Assembly (NCBI GenBank): GCA_947564765.1
Contig: CANODN010000087.1
Span: 1-7,813, forward strand
From: an uncultured Roseburia sp.
GTDB lineage: Bacteria; Bacillota; Clostridia; Lachnospirales; Lachnospiraceae
DNA: 7,813 nucleotides
Direction of reading: 5' to 3'
Shown in pieces: positions 6,644 through 7,813 of this stretch (position 1 is the stretch's first letter; each line of letters starts with the position of its first letter). A program made the translations under genes and the position numbers. The notes under the pieces are model-generated. The model did no database searches. It saw only the letters and a list, made by a program, of their open reading frames with translations, and was not told where the DNA came from.

Positions 6644-7780
6644 ATGGCGGTTTATAAAATATTGAAAAAAGACGGCAACGCAAAGCGCGCCGAATTTCAG
6701 ACTGTGCACGGCACAATACAGACGCCGGTATTTATGAATGTGGGAACGGCCGCGGCAATCAAGGGAGCTGTGTCCACAGAGGATTTAGAGCAGATCAAAA
6801 CCCAGGTAGAACTTTCCAATACCTATCATCTGCATGTGCGGCCGGGTGATGAGTTGATTCATGATCTGGGCGGGCTGCATAAGTTTATGGTCTGGGATAA
6901 GCCGATTCTTACCGATTCCGGTGGATTTCAGGTGTTTTCCCTAGCGAAGCTGAGGAAAATCAAAGAAGAAGGCGTACATTTCCATTCTCATGTAGACGGA
7001 AGGAAGATTTTTATGGGACCGGAGGAAAGTATGCAGATCCAATCCAATCTGGCCTCTACCATTGCCATGGCTTTTGACGAATGTCCCAGCAGCGTGGCAG
7101 ACCGGAGTTATGTACAAAAATCCGTAGACCGTACCGCACGCTGGCTGGTTCGCTGTCAGGAGGAAATGAAGCGCCTCAATGCACTGGAACGCACGATCAA
7201 CAAAGAACAGCTTTTGTTTGGGATCAATCAGGGAGCCATTTACGAGGATATCCGGATTTCGCATGCAAAGCAGATTTCCGATTTGAATCTGGATGGATAT
7301 GCAGTCGGAGGTCTTGCCGTAGGGGAAAGCCATGAGGAAATGTATCGGATTCTGGATGCTGTAGTGCCAAATCTTCCGGAGGATAAGCCGACGTATCTTA
7401 TGGGAGTCGGTACGCCTGCGAATATTTTAGAGGCAGTGGAACGGGGCGTGGATTTTTTTGACTGTGTGTATCCCACCAGAAACGGCCGCCACGGACACGT
7501 ATATACCAATCAGGGCAAGCGCAATCTGTTTAATCAGAAGTATGCAAAGGATACAAGGCCGATTGAAGAGGGCTGTCAGTGCCCGGCCTGCCGGAGATAC
7601 AGCAGGGCCTATATCAGACATCTTTTAAAGGCAAAGGAAATGCTTGGAATGCGCCTTTGTGTACTGCATAATCTTTATTTTTATAATACGATGATGGAAG
7701 AAATCAGAGACGCGATTGAAAAAGGGCAGTATCGCAGTTATAAAGAGGAAAAACTCTACGGGATGGAAGCGCAGCCGTAA
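6644..7780 (+). CDS. tgt: Queuine/preQ1 tRNA-guanine transglycosylase
   Basis: Exchanges guanine-34 in the anticodon of GUN tRNAs (Asp, Asn, His, Tyr) for preQ1 in bacteria (or queuine in some salvaging gut species), a step of queuosine synthesis in the cytoplasm. From ATG 6644 the product has 378 residues, normal for bacterial Tgt. Visible features of the TIM barrel: DSGGFQVFSL with Asp91, FDECP with Asp145, FGINQG with Gln196, GGLAVGE at 222-228, and FDCVYPTRNGRHG with nucleophile Asp273. The structural zinc site is Cys311, Cys313, Cys316 (CQCPAC) and His342 (LHN). All key residues are present, so the enzyme should be active. Clostridia often place tgt next to queA and yajC; here the upstream neighbour is a sialidase and downstream sequence is cut off. 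A promoter at 6490-6518 probably drives it. No preQ1 riboswitch is recognisable in the leader. Confidence 0.97.
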   Translation: MAVYKILKKDGNAKRAEFQTVHGTIQTPVFMNVGTAAAIKGAVSTEDLEQIKTQVELSNTYHLHVRPGDELIHDLGGLHKFMVWDKPILTDSGGFQVFSLAKLRKIKEEGVHFHSHVDGRKIFMGPEESMQIQSNLASTIAMAFDECPSSVADRSYVQKSVDRTARWLVRCQEEMKRLNALERTINKEQLLFGINQGAIYEDIRISHAKQISDLNLDGYAVGGLAVGESHEEMYRILDAVVPNLPEDKPTYLMGVGTPANILEAVERGVDFFDCVYPTRNGRHGHVYTNQGKRNLFNQKYAKDTRPIEEGCQCPACRRYSRAYIRHLLKAKEMLGMRLCVLHNLYFYNTMMEEIRDAIEKGQYRSYKEEKLYGMEAQP

Positions 7781-7789
7781 TTATAATAC

Positions 7790-7812
7790 CTGCTCACTCT
7801 AGCAGAAGTTTT
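7790..7812 (+). terminator. Possible weak terminator after tgt
   Basis: CTGCT (7790-7794) can pair with AGCAG (7801-7805) around a 6-nt loop, followed by AAGTTTT. The stem has only 5 bp and the T run is short and cut by the window end, so this is a weak call. Confidence 0.25.
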
Positions 7813-7813
7813 G

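Noticed and set aside
7782..7787. TATAAT as a -10 box for a downstream gene
   Set aside because: No -35 is seen at 16-18 bp upstream and no TG extension is present; the window ends before any downstream gene.

Overview
The window looks like chromosomal DNA from a gut-type Clostridia bacterium, most likely a member of the Lachnospiraceae. I infer this from the moderately AT-rich sequence with AAGGAG-type ribosome binding sites, a secreted clostridial-style GH33 sialidase with FIVAR and BspA-like leucine-rich C-terminal modules, and a degenerate Rpn/PD-(D/E)XK-type protein tail. No marker allows a species call.

Layout, all on the + strand: (1) nt 3-248, the 3' end of a gene whose product ends like the Rpn/PD-(D/E)XK transposase-nuclease family, followed by a 16-bp tandem duplication and an intrinsic terminator. 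(2) nt 363-508, a short leader with an extended -10 promoter. (3) nt 509-1936, a complete type I (beta-like) glutamine synthetase, glnA. (4) nt 1973-6478, a 1501-residue secreted modular sialidase that starts only 36 bp after glnA with no terminator between them, so the two may share a transcript. (5) nt 6479-6643, an intergenic region in which a strong-looking promoter and a terminator hairpin overlap. (6) nt 6644-7780, queuine/preQ1 tRNA-guanine ribosyltransferase, tgt. (7) a 33-nt tail with a weak hairpin.

Together: GlnA fixes ammonium into glutamine in the cytoplasm. The sialidase acts outside the cell, trimming terminal sialic acid from host glycans while its lectin-like modules (two jelly-roll domains and a CBM32/F5-8C domain) hold it on the glycan. 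Tgt inserts preQ1 or queuine into tRNA anticodons and has no obvious link to the other two. Sialic acid catabolism releases ammonium at the NagB step, so glnA-sialidase linkage could make metabolic sense, but no nan/nag genes are present here and this is inference only.

The most noteworthy items are the sialidase architecture (which lacks an LPxTG anchor and ends in a lysine-rich LRR module), its unresolved reaction type (hydrolytic or intramolecular trans-sialidase), the glnA-sialidase tandem, and the promoter/terminator overlap before tgt. I found no CRISPR array, intact mobile element, tRNA or rRNA.
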